Assembly: GCA_965649825.1 (NCBI GenBank)
Contig: OZ287694.1
Coordinates: forward strand, 1,550,001-1,614,000
DNA length: 64,000 bases
DNA from: Penicillus capitatus
Lineage: Eukaryota > Chlorophyta
Reading direction: 5' to 3'
Part shown: piece after piece, positions 44,775 through 55,254 of the stretch
Position numbering within the stretch: the first letter of the stretch is position 1
Layout of the letters: each line of letters begins with the position of its first letter
Program-made: the position numbers and the translations under genes
Notes under the pieces: model-generated
Told to the model about the DNA's origin: nothing
Seen by the model: the letters and a program-made list of their open reading frames with translations, nothing else
The model's database searches: none

Positions 44775-47195
44775 TTAGGTTGACCCAAGGGACAGTGGCT
44801 GCGGGGGCTTCTGTCCGATAGCTCCTACCAGAAGATCGATAGCCTTCTTCATGTTCTCCAGTTGCCCTTCTATGCTGACCAACCTGTCTGTCAAATTCTT
44901 CGAATTCTCTTCACACACTGCAGCACATAACGTCGCTGATAACTTGAACTTTCGCTCCCGACACGTAAATGGATCTCACCTTTCAACACTTTTTCGTTCT
45001 TCTGCGCCTCTGCCGTGATGGTCCTCTTCAGCGACATGTGTCTACCCTCCCACTCATCACTGCCAAGTTCACTTTCTTCGTCGCTGGCTGGCACCAGGAA
45101 ATGGAAATACACCCCGTCGAGGAATTCCAAGTCTCGACTGCTGGTACGCGATCCCTCGCTGTGTGACGTGTTTTTGAGAATGCCAAAGTCTTTGGCGTGT
45201 TGTGTCCTGCCGTGCAACACAAGCGTCCATCAGCTAACGGTTCCGAGAGTCTGTGGTCTTTATGATAGACGTACACTTGTTGTGCGTTGAGGATCGAATT
45301 GAACTGATGTTGGAATTTGGCCACGATACGCATTCGGAGCTTCGTCAACTCTGCTTTCTCGACCGATCGAACTTTGTCATACGTATCAGTCAAGATCGCA
45401 ACGAGCAAACTGAGAAGCACAACGGGTCCGATAAAGACAAAAGAACCGAACAGAAGGGTAGCCCAGATGACAAGAACGCCACTCGACGGTCGAAACATCT
45501 GCACCGACACATCACAGAGATAAGAGCAGATGTATGGCAACGTACATCCACTTCGAAGTTCCCGGTGCCTGCGTAAGTGAGCGTCTCGAAGGCACGCGTA
45601 AGGGTCGTAAAATGCTCTCCTTCTTCGTTGATGAACCTCTCTTTGAAGAGCACGACGAAGGCTGCGGAATAGCCAAAGATGATCAGGACGCCCAATACCA
45701 AGAAGCTTATAGAGTCCATCACTGCCGAATTCACCATCGATATGATGTGACCCGTGCGGTTGAAGGACTGAAAGGAGCGAAATACCTACAATACATAACA
45801 AGGACACACATTATATGCGCGAGATGATGTTCAAGGGTACCAAGATCCATTGGAGAATGCACGTGATCGATGTGGAGAAGGCAGAAAACGCGGTGTGATG
45901 ATCCCAGATGCAGGTATGAACGATGAGCACCACTTCAATGAACATAACAACCAACCTGTAAAGGACCACCTCGATCTGGATGCATTCTTCGAAGGATGTT
46001 GCGATGCTTGCCTCCAATGTGAGTGGTAGCAGATGTTCCCCGCGAGATGTGATACGAATACCATGACCATCAGCCCACCCCAGAACAGACGATCTGTGAC
46101 GCCACCGAACACGTCTCTACCATAGAGCCGAGCGAAGCCGGTGAACGCTGCGGTCGATATGCAATCCATCACAATGTTTATCCAATACTTTGTGCGAAAG
46201 AAGCGAAACCACCACTCCGTCATGACCTTCAGCGTCTCAGATTCAAATGCCCACACTGGGAGGTTGTCAATGATGCATTGACAGAGATGCTGCTGCTTCC
46301 TACTGACAAACGAGCTGAGACAGTGAGGCAGGCAGCTAATCATTGGATGGGACCTTGTTTTTCGGCAGTTTGTGTTTTGTCCGATACAGAAGAACTTGGC
46401 AACGGCCGTGACGTGCATGTCAGAGGCGTCACGGAGATTCAAATCTCTCTTGGCGCAGTTCTCGGTCCAGAAACCCTTTGCCTCTTGGCTGCCCATCCCC
46501 TCCCAGCTATCCAGTTTCTTTCGGACGATCATGGCAACGGGAAGTCCGTCGGTTCTGTTAAACACCGACCGCTGTACTGGGAATCTGGCGTACTCCACCG
46601 TAAAACGGTCCCGTTTCAGGAAGTCGCCCATCAGCTTCGGGAACTTCTCACTGATGGCCTGCAAGTGGGTCTCTAGTAGAAGGCATGTTTCTTCGACAGA
46701 CGCATATTTCTCCGCCAGTTTTTCGAGAATGAATCGGACTTCCCTGTCCGCATCGTGCTCGATGGCCCATTTCAGCAGATCGCTGTTTCCGTGGCGGAAC
46801 TTCACTGGAATGCCTTCCTTCTTTGCTTCATCGACGATTTTGCATGCGCAGTCGAGTTGACGCTTTCTGATGGCATCCCAGAAAAGCAGATCTCCGTACT
46901 CATCGACAACATTCGTCACACGTCCGCCGTACTTCAACATGAATCTGAACAACACAAGACTGTCGCCGACACTGCAGAGTCAGAGGGATGCACACTGTTG
47001 TGTCAGCGCCGGTGTCCATTCCGTCGGACGTTTTTCCTCCGGATTCGCCGGGGAGCCGGTGCGTCTTGCTGCGACACCTGTGGAAAGGAGCCCGAATGTC
47101 AACGTCGCGTTTTCGAATGCGGAATAGAGAGCAATGAGTGCTGTTCCGTTGTGGACGCACCGCTTGCTGCTGCTGCCGATGATGTTGCCATCCAC
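44775..47195 (-). CDS. TRP-like ion channel, paralog E
   Basis: The ankyrin-like exon reads from about 46,945 (FMLKYGGRVTNVVDEYGDLL, LLKWAIEHDADREVRFILEK), with FTVEYARFPVQRSVFNRTDG and KGFWTENCAKRD. A longer linker precedes S1. S2 is followed by a likely 50-nt intron before ASIATSFEECIQIE and S3 (TAFSAFSTSITCILQWILV). The next exons give SFNRTGHI, S5 (SFLVLGVLIIFGYSAAFVVLF), pore GTGNFEVDV, and S6 VVLLSLLVAILTDTYDKV. The tail has VYFHFLVPASDEES and, after a last intron, a coiled coil (DRLVSIEGQLENMKKAIDLL) to the stop at 44775-44777. A candidate first exon begins with MDGNIIGSSSKRC at 47195, but the junction is uncertain; an ATG at 46940 is the alternative start. Confidence 0.78.
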
Positions 47196-47687
47196 CGCGT
47201 CATCTCGATGCCTGCCGAATGCTTCTGTCCCCGAAGGAGATGTTCGGACGCTCTCTCACTCTTTTCGCCGTTTGTCGAAGCCATAATTCCAAAAGACGAG
47301 GCGCTTGTGCTGGTCTTTAAAAACGAAGTCGCCAAAGACGCAACGTTAGACTGACTGAAAAACAACGAACTCTGATTACACAACGCATTTTATACCAAGG
47401 TTTCGTTCGTTAAATACTGCTACACTACCGGTCGGCTGCCCCATGGGTCCTTCATGACAGCGACGTGTCTTTCGAGATGCATTCCGCATTGCGCAATCAA
47501 GCGTTGTCAAAGCAGGTTACATGGAAAACGCGTCCCGTTTTGTTCACAAACAAAATCCACACAAAACAGACAGACAATCCTTTCAGTTAATCTCTTTCAC
47601 CTTTCAGTCACTGGGCGCCTGCGTCACACTCTCATGCATGCATCCTCACTCTATCTCACACTTTACTTGATGGTAACGGACAGAGTC
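47196..47687. other. Intergenic, nothing recognised
   Basis: About 490 bp between the start of channel E and the end of the next minus-strand gene. A TATA-like GTATTTAAC occurs on the minus strand near 47,410, about 200 bp upstream of the candidate first exon of channel E. Confidence 0.35.
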
Positions 47688-48772
47688 TTACTGTCCTTTT
47701 TTCTTTTTTTCGCGCTTTGGCTTCGGCCGCAGCAATCCCGATGCATTTCCGAGAACTCTTTTCGTCGATTTGCTCTTCTCTAATTTGCTCCTTATCTGGC
47801 CAGGAGTCAATGCTGCGCCCTTGTCGTCTGCAGCTTCCTCGGTCACACTTTCCTCGGTGAGGTTTGTGTGATCATCTCTTCTGTCCCAGCAGTACTTCCT
47901 TTCTCCCGATTCTTCTTTTTTTGTTGCTCGATGGATCTGCATTTTTGGCATTCTCGTTAACGTCGATGCCCAGGCTGGCCAACTGTCCATCGAGATCCTC
48001 CATCTCCTTCTTCTTCAGCTCCTGCACACCCAACCAACAGAAATCCAGTCTTCGCAGAAGTGTGACCACCCATCCGTCACACCTGTTTCGAGACTTTGCG
48101 TTGCGGCTGGACGTGATACTTTTTTCGATGTTTCTCCAGCAACGCCGACTCCTCTGCCACCGCACGAACAAACATCGCACACTGTACAATGCAATGCTCC
48201 GTCGACGCACCCGCCGACGGTTCTGCGTTGGTTTTTTCTTTCTATCTCTCCTCTTGCTCCTCATGATCGTCCTCCGGACCCAGTTCCACGCCAAAGTGCG
48301 CTTGCAGATCAATCTCCTGCATCGCAGCATCGCCTCATCTGATCGCATCGCCTAACCCCTACCTCTTCACTTTCGCGGAGGTCTGTTTGAAGACTCTTCC
48401 CATTTGACACATCGGCACTCACCTACAGTCACATCGCCGACGGTTCTCGACCCATACATGCCTCTCATCTCTCACGTACACTCCTGGATGTGACCCCCAT
48501 TCATCATCATCTGCCCAATCGCTCACATTGGACGGTCTTTGACACAGACTCCATGACAGACATCGCATGGGCGTCTCTCTGCAGGTCAAGTCCAACTGGA
48601 TATCGCCTGTTCGAGGCGCAAGTCTGTTCCGTCTTGGCTGCGCCTTTCTTCTTACTTCTTTCTCTTCTGGTTTCTTCTTTTTAACTGTTCTGGCGCTGAG
48701 GACTTCAAATGCGCTGTTCAAGTTCAACTCCATATCTAAGACGCCAGCGACGGAGTCTCGAAAATCGTGCAT
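47688..48772 (-). CDS. Unidentified Lys/Arg-rich, coiled-coil protein
   Basis: A multi-exon gene I do not recognise. It starts at the ATG at 48772 (MHDFRDSVAGVLDMELNLNS), then a basic run (VKKKKPEEKEVRRKAQPRRN). Inferred exons include QEIDLQAHFGVELGPEDDHE, LLEKHRKKYHVQPQRKVSKQ joined after a short intron to ELKKKEMEDLDGQLASLGI, and a tail with LTPGQIRSKLEKSKSTKR ending in a KKKK-rich stop region at 47688. The composition suggests a nuclear or nucleolar protein such as a ribosome-assembly factor, which is inference from charge only. Exon borders in the middle are uncertain. It sits between channel E and the second duplication copy and has no counterpart in copy 1. Confidence 0.55.
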
Positions 48773-50080
48773 AGCGTCGCTGAAGAGACAAAACGACAGT
48801 GGGAAAACGCGCAAAGCGTGAATCGATGCGGACGGAACGACAGTCGAGTTGGTAAGCAGTGGCCTTTGCTTGATGACATGATGTGACGTTTCTGTTGTGT
48901 TGGCGCGACATAAGGGTATGTATGGCCTTTACAACGCACAGCAGCAAAACAGATGCCATTCCCGGGACGCGACAGATGTGGAAGTTTAGAGCAAAAACCC
49001 TTCATCTTCGAGTCGATACGCATCGACCTATAGTGACTTGTTTGTTTGCAGATAATGGCGACAGATACAGTCCGGCAGTGTCCACCAGAACTGTCTCGTA
49101 CTAACAAGGACGGGTCATCGTGGACTGAAAGACTGGTAGGTACATGACGGGACATTTTCGCATTATTGTCTCGGTTTGCGCGCAGGCCACAGCACAACGT
49201 TCATCGAAGAGCAAAGTGAAGCGACGTTCGCGAAAAGAGTAGATTCGCCGACCATCCGAGAAACCTGCAGTTGCGAGGCCGTCGACCGTAAAGCTGTGGC
49301 AGTCAGTTTCGCTCTCTGCCGTGCCATCGTCTGGGCGAACCGATTTCTTTTCCCGACGATCTCGGCAACTTTCTGGAGCGTTTATCTAAACGTTGAATCG
49401 TTCCGCATTGTTATCCTAGAAAGCGTTTGTAAGATGACTCTTGTAGATCTCCTTCGGTTAGAAAGTGGTGCATTCGAAAAACACCAGTGGCGATGCCGTC
49501 GATAACGAGTCGCAGCAAAGTCGACTCGGACTGCTCTTCGTGAAGCCGAAAGGTAGAGATCAACTGCCAGTTGACAAGAACCGGTCCTTAATCTTCGCTT
49601 AATCGTTGTCGAACAAAGCTCTTTGCTCCGAAGCCGCAACCACCGAGATTTGACTCCTCAGTGTTTGCTGGCACGAGAATCAACGATCGGCCTCAGACGA
49701 CGACCGTAAGCCAGAAGCGCCTGGTTAGACGAGAGCGAAAACTGTCCATTTATTCTATAGACCAACCTGAGGGTTATTTTCGTCAGCGCGCTCTGCAGGT
49801 TCACGCGAAAAGCATTAGGCGACAGCTCAGAATGTTCGTTTACCCACTGACTGACCTCTCTCCGCAATGGAGAGGAACGACGAATAAGTACGCTGCGAGT
49901 GATACATGCAAGAACAGTTTCGTAAGGGAAAGGCAATAAGGAACGCATCCGTCAGTCTACCAACAAACAAACATTTACAGGACATTCCGAATAGAGCGTG
50001 ACACAACTATTATTCGCTAACGAGTCTCGCTTATTCATACGAGTCTAAGAATCTTCGCATAAGAATCTGTGCTGAAAAGA
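48773..50080. other. Spacer, diverged copy of 25.15-26.60 kb
   Basis: No gene recognised. From about 49,050 the sequence matches the spacer upstream of duplication copy 1, but with many substitutions and length changes. At about 50,075 identity jumps to near perfect. Confidence 0.6.
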
Positions 50081-51827
50081 TAATCAAATGCTTCTGAAAC
50101 GACTTCATTCGGCAGATGTGCCAGGTGGATCCTGTCTTTGAACTTGGTCGATGGAGGTTTCCAGCTTGCTCATTCTCTCCTCCATGCTTTTCTTCCAGCC
50201 TTCTATTTGGTCCAGTTGACGTGCCATTTTCTCAACCAGGGATGCAGTTGCCAAACACGGGGCCATCAGTTTTTCTATCCTCTCAGAGTGAACGCTGAGT
50301 TGTTTGCCAATGTTGTCAACAAGACTCTGTTTGGTCTTCAGCGCCTCCTTCTTGACGACTTTCTCGAGTTCCACAAGCCTGCCTTGCCATTCTTTGTTGG
50401 GCGACGCTCCGTCGATGTCGTTTTCCAGTGTCAAATAATGGAAGACTCTTCCAGTCATTGATTGGGCGAGGAAGTCAGCAGAGCAGAAGTCTCCATTCCT
50501 CCGGATGCGTTTACCGAAGTTGGAAACAAAAATCTCATCCGTCCTTTGAGCCAAACAGATTTCGTGAGCAAATGTTAAAGCCTGATGATGCACTTACTGG
50601 TTTCTGCGTCCAGTAAGGAAAAATCTCAGCGAAGTTTGAAAGCCGGAGATAAGCTTCATCTGTCGCTTTTTCAGTTCCGCTCCCTCCCTCGATCGAACTC
50701 TGTCATACGTATCCGTCAACACAGCGACCAGCAGGCTCATGAGTACAATCCCGCTGATATAAATGAAGGAACTGAACAGCAGTGATCTCCAGACAGAGAG
50801 GAAACCACTCGAAGAACGGAGCATCTGTCAGGCAGACATGTCAGTTAGAATGGGAGTCGATAGTAGGGAGGCACTCAACCACACCTCTCCTTCAAAGCTC
50901 CCGACAGAGGCATGGAAGAGAGTCTCGAGGGCTCGCGGAAGAGAATCGAACAGCTTTTCCTCGTCGTTGACGAATACTTCGTCGAAGAGCACCAGGAATG
51001 CCGTCGAGTAGCCAAGCATCAGGAACAGTCCAATCAGAAGAAAAGGCAGAGAATCTGATAGAGCATACTGGACCATCGTCAAGAATGGACCTGTCCTCCT
51101 GAACGCCCGGAAAAACCGAAAAATCTGAACATCCCGAACAAGCTGTCAATACTCAGAAGAAATATTCGATGGAGAGTACCCGCATCCAATGGAGGATGCA
51201 TAAAAAGGATGTCTGGAAAGCAGTGGCAGTGTTATGATGGTCGATGAGACAGATTTGTGGCAAGAGCACAAGTGTGAGCAGCAAAGTGCCAAACCTAAAG
51301 CAATCGACACGTTGCTACTCGATTCACTGGCAGTGTGATCTTCTACCTCAGAACGGATGTCCGATAGTACAGTCCAATGGTATGCGACACGAGCGCAATA
51401 GACATCAGCACGATTAAAGTCGTATGATTGGACCCGTCTCCGTGTCTAAAAACCAGGGCAAAGCCTGTGAAGGTTGAGGTGGCCAACATATCGAGAACGA
51501 GGACTGTTAGAAACAAAGAAAGATATGTCTGAACCCAGGAGAATGTAAGCACTCTCAGCGTCTCGGACTCGTAAATCTTGACTGGACTGTTGGAACGAGT
51601 GAGGACATTTGCAAGAGTCTCACTATCCCACCTATACACAGAGGAGTAATAACATAAGAGATGATCTTCGAGCTTCTACCCTGTTTCTGTTTGGCTTCCG
51701 CTGTAACTAATGCAGAAGAACTTTGCAGCGGCCGCTACTTGTGTGTCCATGGATTGCATACTAGCTACAGTCGTGCTACCCGCGAGCATTCCACAGCCTT
51801 TCTTTCCTCTCCGATTTTCGAACAAGG

Positions 51828-52034
51828 TGACGGGTGCGCGTTAACGGTTGCGGCCCCGCGGACCGGACAGGCTGTCCGCTTCCTGATGGGACGGCAGTCC
51901 GCGGGGACCGAGGGTACTTAAGCTGACGCATCGCCTCACCTGTAGCATTTTGCATTTGCTCAGGCTTGTCTCTTCCGTCCGACGCTGCGCGTTCGCGCTG
52001 ACCGCGACGCGCGAGTCGTTGTATTCCCGTTACA
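51828..52034. repeat. Left LTR (207 bp)
   Basis: Starts TGACGGGTGCGCG and ends CCCGTTACA. It contains a nested inverted repeat: outer arms CCCCGCGGAC (51,854-51,863) and GTCCGCGGGG (51,897-51,906), inner arms CGGACA and TGTCCG (51,864-51,878). Confidence 0.95.
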
Positions 52035-52593
52035 GTGGTGGACCTCCGGGGCAGGTGGCGCCCTCAATGCCACTGTGGAGGAGCGAGGTGCTGCCGTCAG
52101 TGGTAGCCCTGCCGAAGACATTCCGACCCGTCAGCGGCCCAGTGAAGACGCTGCGGCTGCTGCTGCGGAGACGACGATGTCCCGACCCGGCCGAGTCGAT
52201 AGACACGCGTGGCGACTGCGCGTACTGTGTCTTCCTCGGTGCGGGCGTGGCCATTTCACCTAGGACCTTTTTGTTTCCCTATCCGTCCGTCCTCCGTCCT
52301 GCGCAGGCAGCTGCGACCAGTTGTCGCGCTGCCACTGCACCAATAACGAAGTGAACTGGGTGCAGCTTTGCGCGGCGGAGCGACGTATTTCATTCAGAAA
52401 CGCAAGAAGCGTTTCGACATCCGACTGTTTTCCTGTTGCGCTGGACCGTTTAGGACGGTCAGCGCGTTGTTGCTTTTTTGGTTGTCGTCGTTCTTTTTCC
52501 GGGCGCCGTACTACTGTTCATTGCGTCTTTGGCTGTTCGCTCCCCGTTGGAGCGGTTGGCACGTGGACGTACCGTCAACCGCTGGGGGAGTCC

Positions 52594-52800
52594 TGACGGG
52601 TGCGCGTTAACGGTTGCGGCCCCGCGGACCGGACAGGCTGTCCGCTTCCTGATGGGACGGCAGTCCGCGGGGACCGAGGGTACTTAAGCTGACGCATCGC
52701 CTCACCTGTAGCATTTTGCATTTGCTCAGGCTTGTCTCTTCCGTCCGACGCTGCGCGTTCGCGCTGACCGCGACGCGCGAGTCGTTGTATTCCCGTTACA
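52594..52800. repeat. Right LTR (207 bp)
   Basis: Identical by eye to the left LTR over its full length and displaced by 766 bp. It is followed directly by the second CAAGG target repeat. Confidence 0.95.
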
Positions 52801-53295
52801 CAAGGGAAACCAAAACATCTTTGCTTCATCGCGGTTCGCAGTGTTCCAATCCTTTAATCCGTAATCGGTGAACAATCCAGCCAGGTACCCACTCTTGATA
52901 CGACACGGAATCTGGGGTATGTTGAATCTGGCGTATTCAATGGTGAACTTATCCTTGTGCAAGTAATCCCACATAAGGTCCGGATACATTCGGACGAGCT
53001 TGCGGAAATGCAGGTTCAGAAGGTAGCACGTTTCTCTGAGGGAAGTGAATCTCTCCAGCAATTTGTCCAGAATGAATTTGACATCTTCTACGGAATTCTT
53101 CTTCATAGCCCACGATAGAAGATCCTCGTGTCCGCTCCTAAATGTCAACAGAGTTCCTTTTTCTTTTGCAAACTGGAGCAGCTCCGTCGCGGCATCGTGG
53201 TTCTCGGTCTTAATCAAACGCCAAACAAGTGGCTTATTCGTCATGTCGACGGCACTGAAGATGCGGTCTCCATGCTCGGAAATCGCTCTGTCCAA

Positions 53296-55254
53296 TGAAC
53301 AAACATAGCATTAGGTTCGTTAAGAAAGCCAAACGCTGTTTACTGTTTCATGTCTTGAATTGTCCAGCTCCGTACATTCTCAAAAACAAGTTTCGTCATA
53401 CAGCGGACGGAGTTGTCATGAGGTTCTAGAGGAACAGAGACCGCCCATTCGAACGATGACACGTGGAAGAAGAAGCCTAGGTTCCTAACGCGTCACCTCG
53501 TGTCGGTTCTCTTGTTGCCAGTTGCGTTATTTCAATACCCTCAGTACTGTCCTCTTGCTGTGCGTGAACTGGTTGCGTAATGTCTTCGTTGTCTTCGCGA
53601 ATTTCGTTTCCGACACGTGCAGACATTCTGTTAAACGACATCACCGAGGGAGAAACGGTTAAAGCAAGGAAAGGTTGAATACAGCTCGCGTCTCGTAGAT
53701 GGTTCGCGTAAAAATCTGCTATCGGTTTGAGGTCGCAGTTAAGTTGATGTCGGTAGAAATCGCTCAATGCTCATTGTAATGTCAAGATGAAACCGTGGGA
53801 GTCATTTTTCCAAATCCGGTTACAGACTTCAAGCAATTTAAAGTTTATCACTAATTGACATGACCACCATCTTCTTTAGGGAACAACGCTTTGCACTTGA
53901 AAATGCACTGCTAGTTTGTCTTTCTCACATTTCGAATGACATTGTGCTTTCGGTGTTCTGAGGAAAATGTCACACAAAGGAACTTTGATGGAGGGAAAAC
54001 TCTGATGGACATGGATGATGCGACGTTCATCTATAGCATTTTACCTTTACAAACTTATGCGTCCTCTCATCGGCGCTCCGCCGTCTTGAGCGAGTGCAGA
54101 ACGCGACGACCAATCCTCGCGGCGAGAAATCCCTCGGTTGGGGCGTGTCATGCAATCAAAATAATCGAACTTGTGATATCTACCCGAAGAAGATGAAGCG
54201 CTTTGTCGTCCGCTTTGACATCCAACTTGAAGAATGTGCTATCTATCTACTTGCCAATACTGCCTGTCTGTAACGCAAACGAGTTCCGGGGAGATTTTTT
54301 TGAGTAGAAGGAAAGATACAGAAAACGAAATCGACGCAGAGAGCCAGTATCCCTGAACATCAGCCAAAAGATAGGAGAAGGAAAAACAGAAAAACGACCT
54401 AAAGAGAAGGAGACCGTAGCAGTGCCTCCAGAACAGATAGGAGCAAATTGAAGCAAACAAAACGGCGAAGAATCGGACCAGTGCCGCCGACAAACAACCA
54501 GTTATTTCAGCTGCTGACATCACTGCTCGGAGCAAAAGGGAAACAGGATTCAGTCAGTTCTTTGCAATCAAGTGTGCGACAATGCCTAAGGGGAATACGG
54601 TAATGCGTGATGAAGGTGACCAGCCACCAAGAAGCAAAAATGATTGGGTGGACTCTCCGTCTGTTTGTATGAGTCTTGTTATGGACACGTCGAGATGCAT
54701 GTGTGATTCTTACTGGCTTTGTAAGGTCAGTGCCGGAATGGACGAGAGTAAGTGTCGTTTCTCGACGACAGCGAAGTCGTTCAGCGGTCCATTCACTGCT
54801 GCAACCTCCAGATCTGCATCCATAGCGATTACTTTCGTGAGCGTTTGCATACACAAGCATTGTCGATTGCAGTAGACCACTAGAGTCGCATCGTAGCACA
54901 CAGAGAACATAGCACCACTGTAGGAGCCTTCGAAGGGGAGAAGACAACAAATCGACAAGATGGGCGATGAACGAGTATTGAAGTGTCATTGCGCACTCTA
55001 CGATTTAGATCGCATTTGCACAGCGGCGATTGATAAGCGATTCAGTCGAAGCACGTATCGTTCAGCTCAGTCTTTGGACACGGTTTCAGGCTCACCGTAA
55101 CAGTGTAGTCTGGCAGATAGTTTGGTAGAAACGGACGCGGTTATTGACGTCCTTGATGGGACACATTCACGAACCCATTCGTGACAGTTATTATTGAATC
55201 AATGTGTTTGGATAAACGAACAACAACAACAGTTTATACTCAGCCTCAGTTAAC
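53296..55254. other. Spacer, copy of 28.84-30.79 kb, no gene recognised
   Basis: Near-identical to the copy 1 spacer. No additional insertion or gene is seen. Confidence 0.45.

Larger units (their letters stand above)
51828..52800. mobile_element. Short non-autonomous LTR retroelement (TRIM-like), 973 bp
   Basis: Two directly repeated, apparently identical 207-bp LTRs (51,828-52,034 and 52,594-52,800) begin TGACGGG and end GTTACA, so they have the canonical TG...CA ends. The element is flanked by CAAGG at 51,823-51,827 and 52,801-52,805; the empty site in copy 1 (28,341-28,345) has CAAGG once. A possible primer-binding site starts 1-4 nt after the left LTR (TGGTGGACCTCC), and a purine run GGGGGAG lies three bases before the right LTR. 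The 559-bp interior has no reverse transcriptase, integrase or protease; the longest frame (about 75 codons, Ala/Arg-rich) is unrecognised. GC content is visibly higher than in the host DNA. Identical LTRs mean a recent insertion, so a full-length partner is probably active in this genome. Confidence 0.95.
50105..53295 (-). pseudogene. TRP-like channel F', split by an LTR element
   Basis: The counterpart of channel F. All exons are present and nearly identical, including S1, S4 (FRFFRAFRRTGPF), pore SVGSFEGEV, S6 and the coiled-coil tail. The ankyrin-linker exon, however, is cut after KMFWFPL by the retroelement at 51,828-52,800. Reading on from that exon enters the LTR and soon stops. The downstream half could only be expressed from another promoter or if the element were removed by splicing. 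A small cluster of changes just before the insertion alters FEYARFRVPQ to IEYARFNIPQ. Confidence 0.85.

Noticed and set aside
49050-50075. Diverged spacer as a CRISPR-like or satellite repeat
   Set aside because: It matches only one other place (25.15-26.60 kb) in one copy, with no internal periodicity.
52075-52610. Small plus-strand frames inside the LTR element as a gag remnant
   Set aside because: They are 60-90 codons, overlap in different frames and show no zinc knuckle, protease or other gag/pol signature.
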